Source: Gautieria morchelliformis (taxonomy: Eukaryota; Basidiomycota; Agaricomycetes; Gomphales; Gomphaceae). From it: DNA of 64,000 nt. Made by a program: the position numbers and the translations under genes. The notes beneath the pieces were generated by a model. That model had not been told where the DNA came from, did no database searches, and saw only the letters and a program-made list of their open reading frames with translations. Below are positions 1 through 10,626 of the stretch, in pieces. Location: NCBI GenBank assembly GCA_015179125.1, contig WHVA01000062.1:1-64000 (forward strand), read 5' to 3'. Every line of letters begins with the position of its first letter. The first letter of the stretch is position 1.

Positions 1-51
1 GCGCGTTTAACTCTTAGACTAGGTGGATACCCGCGCTTCGCATGGGGGTGC

Positions 52-104
52 AAGTCAAACGCCTCGGTAAGGTCAAACGTATCAGCAAGGTCAAACGCCT
101 TAGG
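52..104. repeat. Short direct repeat, about 18 bases x 3
   Basis: Three consecutive copies of a unit built on AAGGTCAAACG, about 17-18 bases each, with small differences. The flanking bases up to 217 contain looser copies of GTCAAAC and GATAAG. No gene is visible here. Confidence 0.6.
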
Positions 105-217
105 TAAATAAAACTTGGGATAAGTCAAACATATTCGGATAAGAAAACTTCTTTCAGATAAGTAAAACTCATCTTATTGATTGAAAGTAGCTCTAAGTAA
201 CACATCAAGGCAGGTAA

Positions 218-835
218 TGTTATGACCATGCTGCTTGACCAACTCTGGTACCTCCATGCCTCCTCTGGCTCAATTCCGCAACGTCCACACTTTGACCTTT
301 TCATCCCCTTGTTCTTTACTATTCACATACTTCCCCTTTTGACTCTATTCACCATCCTTCCCTACTTGACCCTTAGCATAGCAAGTCTGGAGCATCAGGA
401 GATCCATTTGTTCCACTATCAATTAGACCCACATTCCCCTTGTTCTTTTGCCTATTGATTGTCCTTAGTTCTACCCGGCACCCCCTTGTAGTTCCTCTTG
501 TTCCGTATTAGTTACTTTCTCCATATATCCTAGTTACTTTTGCTTGCACTGGAATTGCTTACCTCTACCTTCTGACATGTTGTCTCAGCTCTTTGTATAA
601 AACCCAGTCATGTGTGCCTCGTTTCAGCAATCAGATAATCGACTTTGATATGTGACTCCCTTTGCACTGTCTCCAGTTCTTAGACCTGCAAGGCCTCTGT
701 CTCTCTGACCTCCGTCTTCCAACTTGATTTCTCATATCCAACTTAACTCAATTCTTGAACCCTTACTACTTCAGTTACAATACTCAACCTCTTCCAACTT
801 CCAATCTCAGATCTCCAAAATACTTAGGATGATAG
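218..835 (+). repeat. Probable LTR remnant at left edge
   Basis: The stretch opens with TGTTATGACC, has a TATAAAA box near 596-602, and ends just before GGGGGTGCAAC. A similar arrangement (TATA, pyrimidine-rich leader, then GGGTGCAACC) occurs at the better-defined LTR at 10627-10866. It looks like the promoter and leader of a Gypsy-type LTR whose 3' end I cannot fix. No coding region of note lies inside. An alternative is ordinary intergenic sequence with a chance TATA box. Confidence 0.4.
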
Positions 836-904
836 TTGGGGGTGCAACATATAAGTTCAGCTGCAGTCCTTTTAGATCCAAACCTGATACATAACAGGTA
901 ATGA

Positions 905-1790
905 CTCTACACATTTCTCCCATGTCTCATGTCCCCTACCTCACATGTAGCATGTCCTCACATGTAGTGTGTCCTTGCCTGTAGTGTGTAATCACACTTT
1001 ATCTGTCCTCACACGTATTGCATCCTCACCTGTAGCATGTCCTCACATGTGGCATGTCCCCACATGTAGTGTGTCCCCAAGTATAGTGTGCATAGTGTGT
1101 CTCCACATGTAGCATGTCTCCATATGTAGTGTGTCCCCACATGCAGTACAGTGTGCATGGCATGTCCCACATGCATAACATGTCCCTCAAGTATTTTGTG
1201 TGTAGCATGTCCCGAAATTATAGCATGTGTGTCCCCCATGCATAGCATGTCCACATGTGTAGCATGTCCCTACATATAGTGTGTGTAGCATCCCCCTCAA
1301 GTATAGTGTGCAAAGTGTGTCCCCAATGCATAACATGTCCCCCAAGTATAGTGTGCATAGCATGTCCTTTGTTTGTAGCATGTCCCCCAAGTATAGCATG
1401 TGTAGGATGTCTCTTGTTTGTAGTGTTTTCCCCTGTAGTGTGTCCCTTGTTTGTACCATGTCCCCCAAGCATAGTGTGTCCCCACATATAGTGTGCACAT
1501 CCCCATGCATAGCATCTTGACCCCATGCATAACATGCGTGCCTCCACGCATAACATGGGTGTCCCCAAGCATAGCGTGTGTGTCCCCATGCATAGCATGC
1601 TTCTCCCCACACATAACATGCGTGTCCCCAAGCATAGCCTGCGTGTCCCCACGCATAACATGCATGTCTCCACGCATAACATGCATGTCTCCACACATAA
1701 CATGCATGTCTCCACGCATAGCGTGCGTGTCCCCATGCATAGTGTGTAGCATGCCCCTCAAGTATAGCATGCGTAGCGAAACCATATTTA
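905..1790. repeat. Minisatellite, 19-21 base period
   Basis: About 880 bases are tandem variants of a unit alternating CATGTCC/TGTGTCCCC with ACATGTAG, AAGTATAG or ACGCATAAC. The 3' part (about 1525-1750) is the most regular, with a 21-base unit repeated roughly ten times. Because 21 is divisible by three, long open frames run through it on both strands. They encode only repetitive Met/His/Cys-rich peptides and are not genes. Confidence 0.85.
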
Positions 1791-1792
1791 AG

Positions 1793-2070
1793 CAGCTGCT
1801 GTCATTAATTTTAGCAAAGTCAGGATTATCTATTTTTTGAAAAAATGTCACAAAAATGTCCAGTACATGTAAGCTGAAGCTGTTATTAATTTTAGCAAAG
1901 TTAGGATTATTTATTTTGCGAAAAATGTCAAAAAAATGCACTGTACATTTAACCTGGAGCTGTTGTCAATTTTCACAAAGTCAGGATAATTTATTGATAT
2001 CTATTTGCGAAAAAATGTCAAAAAAGTACAGTACATTGAAGCAGAAGCTGTTATTAATGCCCAGCCAAAG
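1793..2070. repeat. Tandem repeat, about 80-90 bases x 3.5
   Basis: Diverged copies begin near 1793, 1873, 1955 and 2040. Each starts with a variant of GAAGCTGTTATTAATTTTAG, followed by a GTCAGGATTAT-like segment, a run of A residues around AAAATGTCAAAAAA and an AGTACAT-like end. A further partial copy lies near 2208-2270. The block directly follows the 21-base minisatellite. Confidence 0.7.
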
Positions 2071-2635
2071 CCAGAGAAGCCCAGAGACTGACAGAGAAAC
2101 CCAGAGGCCAGCCAAAGCCATAGTAAGCCAGCCACCAGTATAGCCAGAGAAGGAGTGCCTGGCAGCTTTACAGTAAATAGAACAACAAAACAAAACACAT
2201 TTAAAAGTAGAACCTATTGTCATTAATTTTAGAGGAAACTTATTGATGTCAATTTTCGAAAAAAACCTGAAATATATATATATATAAATACTTTTTTTCA
2301 GCACAGTGTTGGGATTTTATTTAAATCTATTTTCGAAAAAAATCACAAAAATATAAAGCACATGTGACAATACAATATGATCAAAAAAAAAAAAAAAAAT
2401 TGGAATGAATAAAATTACAAACACAAATAAAATAAAATACATGGCAATGCATTAAAAAAGAGATATTACCTACCAATAGAAAGCCAGCCAAGCAAAGCAA
2501 TAGACAGCCAGCCAGCTAAATGAGGAGACACCACAGAGAGCAGGCAGCACAGACACAGCAGACAGAGCAGAGAGCAGACAACAGAGAGAGGAATTGCCGG
2601 TCGGGTAGATTCCTGGTGTTCCACCCTACCGAACT
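2071..2635. other. AT-rich and AGACAG-rich spacer, no gene
   Basis: The stretch contains a short (TA)n run near 2274-2287, an A-run of about 16 bases near 2384-2399, and CAGCCAG/AGACAG-rich sequence from 2470 to 2590. I see no coding region. Confidence 0.6.
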
Positions 2636-2800
2636 GCCTTTATATACCCCGCGCGCGTGTCGTGCACGGACCACGCGCGAATGGGTCACGTGACCGCGGA
2701 CGCTGCTGCGCAGCGTTCATTGCTCGCGGCTGCGCCGCTCGCCGCTGACATAACTTTTACGTAATATTATTTGTCAGCGCGCCCACAACCTCCCACCGAG
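2636..2800 (-). promoter_or_regulatory. GC-rich palindromic patch with minus-strand TATA
   Basis: On the minus strand a TATATAAAGG box lies at about 2637-2646. Next to it is a CpG-rich patch with the palindrome GGTCACGTGACC near 2685 and inverted GCTGCGCAGC-like and GCGAGCGGC-like motifs to about 2750. This looks like a promoter or the U3 of an unassigned repeat, but no gene follows on the minus strand. Function is inferred from composition only. Confidence 0.3.
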
Positions 2801-2891
2801 CCGCTTTCATATAGTGTAATTGTTATGTAGTGTGTATACACCCTATGTAGTGTGGTTGACTAGGACAGTGGCTTCAGTTTATGCTGTTCCC

Positions 2892-3865
2892 TGTTTTGGA
2901 ACCCTTCAAGACTTTGGTGTTATTGCTAACACCTCTGTCTATCAGAACGTGTCGTTTACACGACTAGTAGAATACCAGTTCAATGCAGCAGCACAACTCC
3001 AGAAATAATTTAATATTTGTACCTTGGTTGCAATCAGTGTAATAACTAGTCCAAGTTATTACAGCTGGAAGGCAATGCGTTTCTTAGCTGCACTGAACAA
3101 TAAACTAAAAGAGTGTGTAGGTTCAAGGACACTATCGGGGTCCAAGAGTATTCCTTTTAATAAAGAGGGAATAGGCTCTGCAGGAGAGTTTGTAAGTGGA
3201 TTGGGTTGACCAACGTCAATGCACTGCAATAACGAGAGAGTAATGTGAAGTGGCTTTCGCGCACAACTTGACTTGACTTGTGAAAGTCACTGAACAGGAA
3301 AATCAACTGAACAGCTCGTCTCAGGTATTGGAGTGCTAATTGACAAGAAAATCGATTGCCAACCTCACTCTGTAGAGTTTCACCCAGCGCGTTAGGCTAA
3401 GTGGCTAAGCAGTAAAGCAACTACTTAACTAAGAATAGTTACTCTAAGCAAGAGTAGTATTCTAGTTTGGGTTAGGAACTTAGGTAAGACGTGCAAGTCA
3501 CACAAGCTGTGTAGGATAGAAGATGGGTTGATTGATTTCTCAAAGGGCAGGCAAAGGGCCTCCTTTTATATTGTAATGTACAAGAGCTTAGTAAGCAGGT
3601 AGAACCTTCTATCTATTAATGGAATGGGGGAAGAAGCTTGTGGAAGATGGAAGAAAGGGTTGGAAGAAACTGGCTGTTTCCAGGGGACTCTACCATGCTT
3701 CCTACCAATCAGAGCTTGATTTGTCAGGAATGACTCACTGAAAAGGGTCATGTGCCATAGCACAGCTTGGCTGAGTCATGTACTCCTGACTCACCAAGTT
3801 GTGCCTGGATTGGTTGAGTCATTGAGGCTGTATCTCCAGATAACCATGTATTTGGCACTCAGAAG
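2892..3865 (-). repeat. LTR-X copy A (partial)
   Basis: The plus-strand left end is TGTTTTGGAACCC, which is the reverse complement of the right end of the solo LTR at 7028-8505. The sequence aligns with the pieces at 15763-16112, 16954-17212 and 35749-36215. A TATAAAAGG box reads on the minus strand near 3562-3571, and TGAGTCA-type motifs lie upstream of it (about 3726-3826), so the LTR points left. The right end is not resolved because a MITE sits at 3874 and the following sequence is diverged. Confidence 0.6.
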
Positions 3866-4435
3866 CTGAGTAATAGGGATGCACACCGTGCCGTACATCC
3901 ACGGCTGTACGGTGCCGTATTACGGCCACGGCACCCGTACTGTCAAGGCTCGGTGTGCTGTGCCGACGGTATGGTATATGGTACGGTTTGACACCGTATA
4001 TACCGTACAAATATGGCCGTGTACGGTATGTACGGTATGTATACGGCATGCATTGGTAAACGCCGAAAACGTGTTAGCCGAGCCAAAAACACAGCGCCTG
4101 ACGGGCGCTACTGCTGGCAGGTACACATCGGGCATGCCTAATTAGTCTGCATAGGCTGACATAAAGCGCAGCTACCTGTGTAGGCCGCATAGGCGAGCAT
4201 ACTAATATAATACAATGTCATAGTCTACGCGGATCGGTCACTAACCGATCTTCCAATAGCCCCACCGTATAGTATTGCCGTCAACCGTAATACGGCCGGT
4301 ACGGTGCCGTACCGTACCGTCAGAGGGGAGAGGTCTTGACCATATGGACGGCATATGGTCTGCTGTATCCGTCAACCCGCCGTACATTATATGGCCGTGG
4401 CCGTAATACGGACGGTGTGCATCCCTACTGAGTAA
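3866..4435. mobile_element. hAT-type MITE with 8-base target duplication
   Basis: A 554-base element (3874-4427) starts with TAGGGATGCACACCGT and ends with the exact reverse complement, giving 16-base perfect terminal inverted repeats. It is flanked by the 8-base direct repeat CTGAGTAA at 3866-3873 and 4428-4435. An 8-base duplication with TAGGG-type termini is characteristic of the hAT superfamily. The interior is full of CCGTA/TACGG palindromic motifs, typical subterminal binding repeats, and has no transposase frame, so it is non-autonomous. It inserted into or beside LTR-X copy A. Confidence 0.88.
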
Positions 4436-4932
4436 GCAGTTCTGAGCCAATTAGGGCTCTGTAGCCATAATTACTAAGAGCACTGCTTAGCACAGCTGAG
4501 CATAGCCTGGTACAGCCTAGTTGTCATGACTGACCATGATCCCCATTGTTTGGTGAAGCCAAACAGGCTGCACAGTTGCTATGGCTGCATATAGCAACTG
4601 TTTGGGACTCAGCTGGAAATACTGAGGGAGCCATCCTGCCGGACTTGTGGGTGCTTGGGTGACCATAAGTCCGAAAATGCGGCCACCGCCGAGGTGCCCG
4701 GCGGAGTTTGAAATAGAGCGCCCGGAAGAGAGTTGTGGGTGCTAGAGGATCCACAACTCTGTAATGACAGAAAAATGGTAGTTTGAGCCATGGAGACTTT
4801 GGAAAAATAAGGAAAAATATAAGATAACTAGAGGAATGTTTGAAAAGCCTTTCCCCAGTTATATTAACAGCATACAGATACTGTTAATTCTTCAAATGTG
4901 TTTTTACATGTTGTCAAGACAAAAGGAAAAGA
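4436..4932. other. Spacer, no gene recognised
   Basis: Non-coding sequence between the MITE and the small gene at 4933-5627. It may include the diverged U3 end of LTR-X copy A. I see no domain-bearing frame. Confidence 0.5.
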
Positions 4933-5627
4933 CTAGGGCTGGTTGAACAGCCGTTCCCCTACAATTTCTGCAGCAGATGCTTCACCCAAAACCTGGTTAT
5001 TTTGCTGTTCGGCCTGATGGTACCATTCAGCTTGTTCTTCAGGGGTTTCTGCATCCCAAAGCTCATTCAAGGCTTCATACCAAAAAGCAAGATTGTTCTG
5101 TGTTGGCAGCTCAAGGGCGCACACTTTCGTGTTCATACGGTTCTTGAGCTCGCTGGAATGCGCCCGAGCGAAGAGAGATTTGGCATGGGTCTTCTTGGTC
5201 AGTGGGGCAAACGAGATCAGTGATGGGGTGATTTTGGTATTCTTTGCACGGTGAGTCTTTGCATTGTTAAGGAACCACCGTGTAATTGCCTGTCTTGGCA
5301 CAAACAGGTATTAGACAAATTGCTCGTCAAAGTGAGGAAGCGAAAGGAATTGACCTCTTGCAGTGCACCTGCCGTGGCTGGACCTGTGCGAAGCGACAGG
5401 CCTTCTAGGGGATCGTGTGTGCGACCATCATCCTGGCGCTGTAAGCCAAGGCCAAAGTGTTCAATAAATTCAGTCGCCTTGCGCTGAGAATATCCAGCTT
5501 GGGTGCCATGTTTCATGTCGAGGTTGAGGTACTCGGGCATTTGGCCTCTAAGCCATTCCGCTGCAGGGCCACGAAGCAAAACAATTTCCTGTAGATTAAG
5601 GGTGGGAGATGGTGTCGATGCTGGCAT
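4933..5627 (-). CDS. Two-exon conserved-looking hypothetical protein, 209 aa
   Basis: The exons are 5355-5627 and 4933-5289, joined across a 65-base GT-AG intron in phase 0, with ATG at 5625-5627 and TAG at 4933-4935. Joining the exons gives an uninterrupted 209-residue product with normal amino acid composition and no frameshift, unlike every other coding region in the left 36 kb. The C-terminal half is charged and helical-looking (for example LPTQNNLAFWYEAL and ETPEEQAEWYHQAEQQN). It reminds me of lineage-expanded proteins of unknown function in mushroom-forming fungi, but I cannot name a family or activity. It lies between a MITE and a Gypsy reverse-transcriptase relic. It could be a real host gene, a cargo gene or the remains of a transposon accessory gene. 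Confidence 0.6.
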
Positions 5628-6011
5628 GACTGCATAGAGGTAGCTGTCTGGGGAGGGGTGATCAGTGGACTGGAAGGTTGGGAGAAGTTTTGGGAGAGCG
5701 ACAGAGTTGGATGTGCTTGCGATTGTGTGGAATCAACTGGCCAGGGCTGTGAGTGGTTGTATAGGAATTACATAACGGGTGTCAATGGTCAAAGCTTAAG
5801 GTCCACCACAAACAATTTAGGGGGTGGAGCGTAAGGTCCACCCACAAAACAAAAGGAAAATTTTTGCGGTTCTCACTGCGCATTGATCCAGTACAATTGT
5901 CAATCACTCTATAATTGATCACTCTATAATTGATTGCAACAATGCAAACTTTGGACATGTACACACACAGGATTTGCAGCCGAACGGAGTCGTCAGATCC
6001 CAGGGCGCCCA
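5628..6011. other. Spacer upstream of the 209-aa gene
   Basis: Contains the presumptive promoter of the minus-strand gene. A short direct repeat (AATTGATCACTCTATAATTGAT) lies near 5912-5933. No coding region is recognised. Confidence 0.45.
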
Positions 6012-6530
6012 CTAGTTTCGGCAGGGGAATCGGCTTTGGCGATGTAAAGATGTTAGACTCACTGGGTTCTCAACGGGATCGGCCTTGTAGTTGATCGGTA
6101 ATCGATGTAAGTCCCGGTACTTCTGTATGGAGGATTTAATTTCCTCAAATGCTCGTTGTTCTGTAGGGCCCCACCTCCAAACCCTAGTCATGCCAGTGAG
6201 CATACTCAGTACCAAGCTGCTGAGCCGTAGCCCAGGGCAGTTATCTGAGAGATAACTGGCGATGCCCACGAGTTGAGCTAGAAGCGCTTTTTTGTGGGTG
6301 TCTTCCAGTTCGCGATTTGGTCTACTTTGTGGGGATCCATGATGATACCTTTGTCATCTATGACATGCCCTAGTACGTCCAGTTGTCTAGCGAAAAACTG
6401 AAGTTTGTGCATGCCGGCTAAATAGATTTTAGCTTCGCGCAGTAGGCGCATTGCAAGGCGGCAATGTTCCATGTGTTCCTCAATTGTATCTGAGTACACC
6501 ATAATGTCATTGTGTCACAAGGGCAGACAG
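6012..6530 (-). pseudogene. Gypsy reverse transcriptase/RNase H relic
   Basis: Minus-strand frames at 6278-6502 and 6012-6269 together match the C-terminal part of a Gypsy reverse transcriptase and its start of RNase H. Visible landmarks are MVYSDTIEEHMEH just after the catalytic site, the LGHVIDDKGI segment, and RWGPTEQRAFEEIKSSI. The catalytic YLDD region immediately upstream is degenerate and carries stops, a frameshift separates the two pieces, and no integrase follows. This is a dead fragment of an element different from Gypsy-A, B and C. Confidence 0.75.
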
Positions 6531-7022
6531 AACTTGACCAAGGTGTGGTATTCTGAATGCTACATAGTGACAGTGTAAGGTAAGATGTGAATGGGAACCG
6601 CCAGACAGTTCCCACGCATGAACTGTACAGTGGGTCCCTAAGGGGCCCACTGGCAGTAGATAAGCTCTATGTACATAGGTTATTTACACCCTCCCCCTCT
6701 ATGAATGACTCATGGGGCATGCAGGTCCTCCATAATGGAGTCCTTGAGCAACTCTGACACAATAATGTTGTTATCATATGTTGGCGGTAGATGATAGTAA
6801 AGGATAAAAGATATATCTCTCGACTTGTGAGGTCTCAGAAAAATATTCTCAGAAAAATATACAGAGACTGTAGCTACTGTAACTAAGGCATTTGATAGGA
6901 GCTTGAAATTGGGGAACCACGAGTGACCACAAGGTGTAAGGTGACTAATGGTTGAGCGATGGTAGTTCAACAGACCCCCCGAGTGAAAACAAATCAAAAG
7001 AAATATGGTGGGATACAGGAGG
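6531..7022. other. Repeat-derived spacer
   Basis: No gene is seen. On the minus strand a purine tract of GAGGGGGAGGG type ends near 6681 directly before TGTAAATAACC, which resembles a polypurine tract and LTR start. This suggests the remains of another LTR here. Confidence 0.35.
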
Positions 7023-8510
7023 GGAAATGTTAGGGATCATCCACAAAGTAGCTACCTATTTATGAACATTTACTAGGTAGTTAATTAGTTTCAAATGTCC
7101 TCAAGAAAGGTTGTATTAATATTTCTATGCTACACTCACATTGGGTCCACAAGGTACAACAATCTCTTGATAGTTTAGCTAAGAATCCCCCACGGTCACA
7201 TGACTATCACATGACCTCACTCAAAGTCACCTGATCATCCACAGTCACCTGACAATCACCTGACCTCAAAGTCACCTGATTATCTGCAGTCACCTGACAA
7301 TCACCTGACCTCAAAGTCACTTGATTATCTACGGTCACCTGACAATCACATGACACAGTCACATGACCTCAATCCAGCTTGAAGTCACATGACTTTCCTT
7401 CATCACATGATAATCACATGAGCATGGGAGTTTCTTACATACTCTTAGCTTTACTGTCACAGAGCTGTGACTTTAACCCAATATAGCAATAGAACCCTCC
7501 ACAGCCTTCCAATAGTTTCCAAACCTTTCCTGAAGCTTCTCTAAGCTTCCACAAGGTTCTTCACAGTAGTAGAAGCCTCTACAAGGTTCCTATCAGTAGT
7601 TACATAAGCTAGATAGATGCAGTATAAATAGCCTGCAGTTTTAGCAGTGAAGCAATCAATCATCTTTCACCCAAACCGCTCAGACCTTGAGTAACTGAAG
7701 TGTGACTTCAACACAGCCTTGTACTGAAGTACTGGCTCACTGAATTGGCTACAGTCTAAGATTGCAGCAACTCTGATTGGCTCTGAGAAGTACAAGAGTG
7801 CTCTATTTTAATTGCAGCAGGCTCTGAATAATCGCGCTGCGAACAGCAACATTACTAAGAGTAACTGATTAGTAATCCTGTACGATTAGACGCCACTCTG
7901 AGCAGTGATCTAATAGACTTGGTTATTAGTTATTCAATTCACGCAATAGTTTATTAACTTATGTAACTCTGAGTGAAGTGGGTTAATAGCCTTTTGAGTA
8001 ATTGATCTTTCTTGATCAATCAACGCACTGCAGATAATGACCTAACTCAGGGTAAGTGAGTTAATATCCTACGTTTGTTGAGTTGGAAAACCAGAAAAGC
8101 CACGAGAATAGTGACATACTTGAACTGAGGAAGAGTTCAAGCGCAGAACTATCTTTTCACGTCTTGGGGATTATTGTTGTCTTTAATTCACTCGACCCGC
8201 GGTCCTAAGACTCTAGGTAGCTTTCCCCCTTAAAGTATCTGGACCCTTGGATGCCTAATAACATTCTTTGACCTCACAAAGTATTGCACAATCTGAGAAC
8301 TACACGTGTTCAGTTAAATCTCTATTGCTACACTTCCTGTACCAATCCTGATTCTGATTGTTCACCGGAGTATAATTTCTTAATTGGGTTCTCCGTTAAA
8401 ATAGTTTTGAAGCTTGCGTGTGCTTGTAAAGTCAAATCTCTGATTGAACTTTAGAATTGTGTTTAACACCACAGTTTTACGTTTAGTTCAACGGGTTCCA
8501 AAACAGGAAA
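7023..8510 (+). repeat. Solo LTR (LTR-X copy B) with GGAAA duplication
   Basis: The LTR spans 7028-8505 (1478 bases), begins TGTTAGGG and ends GGGTTCCAAAACA, and is flanked by the 5-base direct repeat GGAAA at 7023-7027 and 8506-8510. TG...CA ends with a 5-base duplication and no internal domain mark a solo LTR formed by LTR-LTR recombination. A TATAAATA box at about 7622-7629 gives the transcriptional direction (plus). The terminal 13 bases match, inverted, the ends of LTR-X copies A and C. It inserted just downstream of the Copia-3 coding end. Confidence 0.82.
7196..7421. promoter_or_regulatory. E-box repeat array in LTR U3
   Basis: Within the U3 of the solo LTR, 15 CANNTG motifs (CACATG, CACCTG, one CACTTG) occur in about 225 bases, mostly in the context TCACMTGA. 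They sit on about 3 copies of a roughly 49-base unit. Their position about 200-430 bases upstream of the TATA box is that of an enhancer. The binding factor is not known; basic helix-loop-helix proteins bind such motifs in general. Confidence 0.55.
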
Positions 8511-8512
8511 AA

Positions 8513-8690
8513 TCACAACATGCCTAATTTAAGAATCAGAAACTTGTGCTGCGCCAGCAGCAGAGACTTCGTGAAGATGTCCGCAATGTTCTCAGTGGAC
8601 CGAACATAAGTGATGTTGACATCACCGTGATCAACGAGCTCATGAACCCAATGTCCTTTGACATGCAAATGTTTGGTGTGAGGATGGTGG
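8513..8690 (-). pseudogene. Copia-3 RNase H C-terminal fragment
   Basis: The minus-strand translation of this piece carries the terminal signature of Copia polyproteins: KHLHVKGHWVHE, then GDVNITYVRSTENIADIFTK, and a stop at 8513-8515. The fragment is cut at 8690 by an LTR beginning TGTCATGAC, and its downstream side is interrupted by the solo LTR. Only about 58 codons remain. Confidence 0.8.
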
Positions 8691-9336
8691 TGTCATGACT
8701 CGTTTATTTATTGTACCCAGCTATCCCCATTTTCCTTTCCATCATTCCACCTCTATGTTGGTACCATCCACTCTTCACTGAATTCACTGAAGGACCATTC
8801 GCTACTCGCATCATTTGCCAGTAGGCACACCATCAAACACGATCTAACATCCTTTACCTGGCGTGATGGTTCATCCCTGGCCCCATCATCTTCCTGACTC
8901 AACCCCTGTGGGTGTTCCTATGGCCGGAATGCATTCATGGGGCATCCTACCCATAGATCGTGTGGGATCAACCCAGCAGACAAAGAGTCCATGCAGGGTA
9001 ACATGTATGCAGGTCTCAAGGCGTGTTTTCTTACATAGGTACCTTTATCCTCTCTCCCCCCATTGTTTCACATTCACACTCCTCCCCTTCTCCATTGTAT
9101 ATGTGTTTCATCTATTTGTATCCCGACTGCGCACCCATATCCAACCCTGACTCATGACGGCCTCTTTCCTATTTGCTAAGATCATATGGGCATTTGGTAT
9201 AAGTAGTTTACATTCACATGTATATTCTGCAGTTCAATTATCATACATCTATCTTGTGCAAAACTTGACCTCACTGTGACTATCGTTTTGAGCCCTCTTC
9301 TATAGACTACTACCTTAGACCAGAAGAGGACTTAAG
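8691..9336 (+). repeat. Truncated LTR of the Gypsy-B/C family
   Basis: It starts TGTCATGACTCG and follows the Gypsy-C 3' LTR (32719-33749) through its U3, including the GTCCATGCAGGG segment, the TATAAGTAG box and the following leader. It stops at GACTTAAG, just inside the transcribed part, where the next LTR copy begins. No flanking duplication is visible. Confidence 0.7.
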
Positions 9337-10604
9337 TGTCATGAGGTGTTTATTTCCTATGCCCAGTAGCTCTGTCCTCTGCTTCATCACTCCACCTCTA
9401 TGTTCACTCCGATGGCCCTTCGCTGAGTTCACTGAACGATTTTCGCTACTCGCGTCATTCACCATAGCCATGCCATCAAAGCATGATCTACGTCATTCAC
9501 CCCACTTGATGGTTCATCACTGGTCCTATCACCTCCTTGGCGCAACCCCCTTTGGATGTTCCTATGGCCGGATTGTCACAACTTGAAGATTTATTGCACC
9601 CAGCTACCCCTGTTTTACCTTCCACAACTCCTCCTCCGTGATCGCTCGGCTTTGCCCTACCCTCCGACTACACCTCCTCTATGATCACTCCATTCACCCT
9701 TCGCCACATTCGCCGAACAACCATTCACTGCTTGCATCATTTGCCAGCAGGTACGCCATCAAACACGATCAACATCCTCTACCCGGTGTGATGGTTCATC
9801 ACTGGCCCCATCATCTTCCCGACCCAACCCCTTTAGGTGTTCATATGGCCAGGATGCATTCGCGGGACGTCCTACCCATAGATCATGTGGGATCGACCCA
9901 GCCGATGAAGAGTCCATGCAGGGCAATGTGTATGCAGGTCGCGAGGTGTGTTTTCGTACATAGGTACCTTCACCCTCTTTCCTCCCCGTCATTTCATGTT
10001 CGCACTCCTCCCTCTTTCTATTGTATACGTGTTTCATCTATTCTGTATCCTGACTGCGCACCCCTACCCAACCCTGACTCATGACAGCCTCTTTCCTAGT
10101 TGCTGATATCATATGAGCATTTGGTATAAGTAGTTTACATTCGCATGTATATTCTCCAGTTCAATTATCATATGTCTATCTTGTGCAAAACTTGACCTCA
10201 CTGTGATCATTGTCTTGAGCCCTCTCCTGTAGATTGCTACCTTCGAGGAGAGGAGGACTTAAGCACCACTGGTGAGTTTTCATACTTCACCTTCATTACC
10301 TTAGTCTTTGTATTATTATCTGCGCTGTCGGCGAAGGGCTCCGAAGGAGCACCTTCACCGGTGAAAGGATTGTTGCTACTTCAACAGCCTTTCCATGACA
10401 CCTTGCACGTTACATCGTCAAGTGCCACGGGCTATTTCGCTACGACTGTAGATAGGGCGAGCTCTGTTTGGGCAGCCCTCTGATCTTCTGAACATTTATT
10501 GGTTCACCTTATTTGCCAAATGGCACATCTCCTTGCACAAGTTATTTGGGAATTCGCTGTATTCACTAATACATGATATTAACGCTTAAAAACCAATCTT
10601 GACA
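9337..10604 (+). repeat. LTR of Gypsy-B/C family with duplicated U3 start
   Basis: The copy opens TGTCATGAGG and ends AATCTTGACA. A second family start lies at about 9572, so bases 9337-9571 are an extra 235-base copy of the U3 start placed before a near-complete LTR of about 1030 bases. A TATAAGTAG box lies near 10127. The flanks (TTAAG and ATTTC) do not match, so it is neither a clean solo LTR nor an intact end. Confidence 0.7.
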
Positions 10605-10626
10605 ATTTCCTTTCCTAGATAATCCT

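Noticed and set aside
905..1790. CRISPR array
   Set aside because: Repeats are degenerate, without unique spacers, in a fungal genome.
1009..1941. Long overlapping frames on both strands in the 21-base minisatellite
   Set aside because: The period is a multiple of three, so frames stay open by chance. The peptides are pure repeats without a start context, intron or domain.
2820..3008. 62-residue plus-strand frame
   Set aside because: It lies in LTR-X, and the same frame recurs at 15763-15849, so it is repeat sequence rather than a gene.
2892..8505. A single 5.6 kb DNA transposon bounded by TGTTTTGGAACCC inverted ends
   Set aside because: The ends belong to two separate LTR-X copies in opposite orientation. 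The right one has its own 5-base duplication with 7028.
7023..8510. Solo LTR as 3' LTR of an intact plus-strand element
   Set aside because: A purine tract precedes it, but the GGAAA duplication on both sides and the minus-strand neighbour show a stand-alone solo LTR.
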